Source: Zhihengliuella sp.
GTDB lineage: Bacteria; Actinomycetota; Actinomycetes; Actinomycetales; Micrococcaceae
Reading direction: 5' to 3'
Assembly (NCBI RefSeq): GCF_031178195.1
Contig: NZ_JAPSJL010000001.1
Location: 62,001-126,000, forward strand
Length of the DNA stretch: 64,000 nucleotides
Shown one piece after another: positions 61,653-64,000 of this stretch. Below the pieces are notes generated by a model. That model ran no database searches and was not told the origin of the DNA. It was given only the letters and a program-made list of their open reading frames with translations. A program made the position numbers and the translations under genes. Within the stretch, counting starts at the first letter, position 1, and each line of letters opens with the position of its first letter.

Positions 61653-62474
61653 CTACTGGACGTTCCAGACGGCGGGCTCGCCGTTGACGTCGAACGTGGC
61701 GCCGACGCGGAGCATCGCTCCCTCGATCGCCTCGGCCGGGACATCGAAGCACGTCTGGTAGGACGAGGTTCCGCCGGCGGTCAGGTTCGGCTGCTCGATG
61801 CCGTTCCTCTCGAGGACCGCGGTGCAGGTGCTGCTGGAGTAGATCCGGGCGTCCGACCCCACGAGCTCCGCGGTCAGGTCGAGCCACGGGGTGCCCTCCT
61901 CCGTACCCTCGTAGGCGACGGTGAGGTCGACGAGGACGTGCTGGCCCGTTGCCGGCTCGTTTAACTCGTTCACGGCGGCGATGTCCTCGCCGGCGTCCAG
62001 GTTCACGGCGTCCACTGTCACCTGGTAGTCGCCGACGGCCGCGGCGGTGCCGAGCTGGTTCGCCTCTGTCGCGGCGGCGGCTGACTGCTCCTCCTCGGTG
62101 GCCGCGCGTTCGCCGGTCTCGGCCTGCTCGATCGTCTGGTCCACGGCGTCCTCGGCGCCGTCGAGGACGGACACGTAGAACGCCTGCGTCGCGAAGACGA
62201 CCACGATGGCCATCACCGCGATCACGGTGGACGCGATGCCGAAGCCCTTGCCGCCGTTCCGCCTGGACGCCATGACCAGGGAGGCGATGCCGAGGCCCAG
62301 CGCGATGACGCCGAGGACTGCGGCGACGTTGTTGATGATCGGAAGCGCCGAGAGGCAGATGGCGACGAGCGCCACCACGAGTGCGGTGATGCCGAGTCCG
62401 CGGCCCGCGCGCGTCCTCGGCTTCGCCCCCGTCGGCGCGGACGGAGGCTGGGTGGTCTGTTCCGGATGGCTCAT
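61653..62474 (-). CDS. Membrane-anchored protein with DUF4190-like N-terminus and DUF4352-like domain
   Basis: 273 residues. Three hydrophobic segments (LGITALVVALVAICLSALPI, AAVLGVIALGLGIASLVM and GIASTVIAVMAIVVVFATQAFYV) with the repeated G-x-A pattern resemble DUF4190. A Glu/Ala-rich stalk leads to an exported beta domain (VGDYQVTVDAVNLDAGEDIAAVNELNEPATGQHVLVDLTVAYEGTEEGTPW) of the DUF4352/DUF5067 kind, with two Cys (SSSTCTAVL, YQTCFDVP) that may pair. The role is unknown. GGGGGAG lies just before ATG 62474. Confidence 0.82.
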   Translation of the reverse strand: MSHPEQTTQPPSAPTGAKPRTRAGRGLGITALVVALVAICLSALPIINNVAAVLGVIALGLGIASLVMASRRNGGKGFGIASTVIAVMAIVVVFATQAFYVSVLDGAEDAVDQTIEQAETGERAATEEEQSAAAATEANQLGTAAAVGDYQVTVDAVNLDAGEDIAAVNELNEPATGQHVLVDLTVAYEGTEEGTPWLDLTAELVGSDARIYSSSTCTAVLERNGIEQPNLTAGGTSSYQTCFDVPAEAIEGAMLRVGATFDVNGEPAVWNVQ

Positions 62475-62676
62475 TTCTCCCCCAAGAGGTCGGTGATGAT
62501 GTCGGTCCCGAGAGTGCTCGGGACCCAGCTCGAACAGTAGGCAGTGCCACCCACAGGATGGCGTCGAGGATCCTCGAGGGGACCTCACGGCGGCCCGCAC
62601 CTAGATCGGGGCGGGTACGCGAGCACCTTCCAGCGAACTCCAAGGAGCTGTCCCTGTTCTTTCAGGAAGCGCTTGT

Positions 62677-62682
62677 TAGGTT
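62677..62682 (+). promoter_or_regulatory. Candidate -10 of the ferritin-like gene
   Basis: TAGGTT, 59 bp before ATG 62742, in a 267-bp gap that is otherwise unremarkable. CTGTTC 17 bp upstream is a poor -35, which would fit an alternative (stress) sigma factor. Confidence 0.35.
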
Positions 62683-62741
62683 CGGGGAACAGGCGGCCGG
62701 ACGGCCGCCGCACCTCAGTTCCCTTAGGAGGATCTCAGACC

Positions 62742-63227
62742 ATGCAGATCAAGAACTCGGAAGAACTGTTCGTACGCCTGCTCTCGCTGGCCAACAGCGC
62801 GGAGCAGCAGATGACCAAGGCGCTGCCCAAGCTCGCGCGTGCGGCTGAGAACCCCAAGCTCGTCGAGATGTTCGAGCACCACCTCGAGGAGACCGAGGGA
62901 CAGCTGGAGCGCATCGACCAGGTCGCGAGCACCCTGGACATCACGCTGAAGCGGATCAAGGACCAGTCCATGGCCGCCCTCATCGGCGACGGCGAGGAGT
63001 TCATCGAGGCCACCGAGAAGGGCGCGCTGCGCGACGCCGCCCTCGTGGGCGCGGCCCAGCGCGTGGAGCACTACGAGATCGCCGGATACGGCACCCTCTG
63101 CGCCTTGGCCTACGAGCTGGGCTACACGGAGGCGAAGAACATCCTCGCCGAGACGCTGGCGGAGGAGAAGTCGACCGACGAGAAGCTCACCTCCGTGGCC
63201 GAGTCGAAGGTCAACAAGCAGGCCTAG
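62742..63227 (+). CDS. DUF892/YciF-type ferritin-like protein
   Basis: 161 residues, all alpha, with a four-helix bundle typical of DUF892. The pattern is NSEELFVRLLSLANSAEQQMTKALPKLARAAENPKLVEMFEHHLEETEGQLERIDQV then GALRDAALVGAAQRVEHYEIAGYGTLCALAYELG, with the Glu/His residues (EHHLEET, EHYEIAGY) expected at a diiron-like site. Members are induced by osmotic, oxidative or stationary-phase stress. AGGAGGATC (62727-62735) precedes ATG 62742. Two hairpins follow. Confidence 0.92.
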   Translation: MQIKNSEELFVRLLSLANSAEQQMTKALPKLARAAENPKLVEMFEHHLEETEGQLERIDQVASTLDITLKRIKDQSMAALIGDGEEFIEATEKGALRDAALVGAAQRVEHYEIAGYGTLCALAYELGYTEAKNILAETLAEEKSTDEKLTSVAESKVNKQA

Positions 63228-63241
63228 CGGCCCCTCCGTTC

Positions 63242-63279
63242 CGGAGAACCGGAGGAGACGAACGGCCTCCGGTTCTCCG
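63242..63279 (+). terminator. First of two back-to-back terminators
   Basis: CGGAGAACCGGAGG pairs with CCTCCGGTTCTCCG around the ten-base loop AGACGAACGG. It lies 14 bp after the ferritin-like gene. Confidence 0.8.
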
Positions 63280-63288
63280 CAGGACAGA

Positions 63289-63328
63289 CGAAGGCCCCGG
63301 GAGAGACGAACGGCTCCCGGGGCCTTCG
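63289..63328 (-). terminator. Second of two back-to-back terminators
   Basis: CGAAGGCCCCGGGAG pairs with its exact complement around the identical ten-base loop AGACGAACGG. It lies after the convergent acetyltransferase gene. Confidence 0.75.
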
Positions 63329-63378
63329 TGCGCGCGGCCGGGGTCTCGACCCGCCCCAGACGAGGCGCCGGGGAGACG

Positions 63379-63891
63379 TCAGAGCCAGCGGGTCATGAAG
63401 ACGCTGTTCTCATCCTCGACGTACGTCCCGAACGGCTCGCAGGGAGCGAACCCCTCCGACGCGTACAGGCCGCGCGCGGCGGCGAAGTAGTCCTCCGTGC
63501 CCGTCTCCAGGGAGATGCGCCGGACCCCGCGGGCCGCTGCGTCGCCCACCAGGAGGCGCACCATGGCTCGCGCGAGCCCGCGGCCGCGGTAGCCCGCGTG
63601 GGTGCGCATGCTCTTGAGCTCCTCGTGACCGGCCTGCGGCTCGCCGCCGGGGCCGTGCACGACGGCGATGCCGCCCGTCGCGATGAGGGCGTCGCCGTCG
63701 TACGCCGTCCACAGGCGGACGGACGGCCGGTCCAGACCGGCCAGGTCGAGCGCATGCACGCTCTCCGGCGGTGACGTGGCCGCCATGTCCGCGAGGTGCT
63801 CGCCGAGGAACGCCTCGAGGCGCGGGTCGGCGAAGTCGGCGCGTCGGACGGCGAAGCCGACGAGGCCAGGGGCGGATGACGTTGCGGTCAC
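63379..63891 (-). CDS. GNAT-family N-acetyltransferase
   Basis: 170 residues. The acetyl-CoA motif is MRTHAGYRGRGLARAMVRLLVGDAAARGVRRISLETG (the QxxGxG/A-like RGRGLA loop), and FAARGLYASEGFAPCEPFG follows, close to the putative amino-acid/PhnO acetyltransferases. GTG 63891 has TAGAAT seven bases upstream and is probably leaderless; longer in-frame starts would lie upstream of that hexamer. The substrate is unknown. Confidence 0.9.
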   Translation of the reverse strand: MTATSSAPGLVGFAVRRADFADPRLEAFLGEHLADMAATSPPESVHALDLAGLDRPSVRLWTAYDGDALIATGGIAVVHGPGGEPQAGHEELKSMRTHAGYRGRGLARAMVRLLVGDAAARGVRRISLETGTEDYFAAARGLYASEGFAPCEPFGTYVEDENSVFMTRWL

Positions 63892-63904
63892 GACGGCGAT
63901 TCTA
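63892..63904 (-). promoter_or_regulatory. -10 element of a leaderless transcript (GNAT gene)
   Basis: TAGAAT (63904-63899 on the minus strand) and seven bases before GTG 63891. Confidence 0.6.
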
Positions 63905-63953
63905 CGGGCCGCGGCGTCCCGCCCGCCGCGGACGGGTCGCGCGGTGGAGCCGG

Positions 63954-64000
63954 TCAGAGGTCCTGCTCGGCGAGCCATTCGTCGGCGATGGTCGCGGCCG
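63954..64000 (-). CDS. C-terminal end of an unidentified gene (partial)
   Basis: The minus-strand frame ends ...AATIADEWLAEQDL then TGA (63956-63954). The ending is reminiscent of glycine-betaine/choline ABC substrate-binding proteins (VADEWLAENGL-like), but fifteen residues are too few to be sure. The gene enters from the right edge. Confidence 0.35.
   Translation of the reverse strand, partial: AATIADEWLAEQDL

Overview
The window is high-GC DNA (most coding sequence near 70 percent GC). It has the start codons, promoter hexamers (TAnnnT), a TCGAAC-type LexA box and gene families of an actinomycete, most likely a Micrococcales (Arthrobacter/Kocuria/Citricoccus-like) chromosome. About fifty genes are packed tightly on both strands. 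I see no tRNA, rRNA, insertion sequence, prophage or CRISPR array.

Layout. 1-9.2 kb: the tail of an unknown gene, the lhr-nei repair pair, a membrane protein, an RluA-type pseudouridine synthase and a DedA-like protein. 9.2-19.3 kb: a DUF1684 protein, an old-yellow-enzyme reductase, an EmrB/QacA-type exporter divergent from a degenerate Nudix gene, two uncharacterised genes, a flavin oxidoreductase coupled to a trehalose-synthase-like GH13 enzyme, and an FUSC exporter. 19.4-25 kb: tgt, ppc and a YhhQ queuosine-precursor transporter, which points to queuine salvage. 25-33.3 kb: a lipoprotein penicillin-binding protein, a PdxK/ThiD-like kinase, a large secreted subtilase and DctA. 33.4-39 kb: a LexA-controlled umuDC operon, a Tat-type secreted protein, a large LuxR regulator and a RutE-like nitroreductase. 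39-50.3 kb: a DUF222/HNH protein and then an aromatic-amine catabolic island made of aldehyde dehydrogenase, APC permease, FeaR-like AraC regulator, TetR, copper amine oxidase, a His-rich membrane protein and a second paralogous TetR. 50.5-58.6 kb: RNase J, a VOC protein, and a CitAB-type two-component system divergent from the tctCBA citrate transporter. 58.7-64 kb: an alanine/sodium symporter and small stress or housekeeping genes, ending in a clipped gene.

How the parts fit. The amine island forms a pathway: permease for uptake, TPQ amine oxidase to aldehyde, aldehyde dehydrogenase to acid. The amine oxidase and the permease, 2.1 kb apart and on opposite strands, carry nearly the same 25-26 bp promoter element, a CTCT-N6-AGAG dyad followed by an AAATAAA tract. 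The oxidase is followed, overlapping by 25 bp, by a four-helix membrane protein with a run of six histidines, a candidate copper-handling partner. I regard this as the most interesting, possibly undescribed unit in the window.

Other themes. At least a dozen genes have a -10 hexamer exactly 6-7 bp before the start codon, which predicts leaderless mRNAs. Short in-frame tandem repeats are unusually frequent (rluA, DUF1684, ppc, HNH, amine oxidase, His-rich protein). UmuD has Arg where the catalytic Lys should be and lacks the Cys-Gly cleavage site. All functions are inferred from sequence reading alone; no database search was run.
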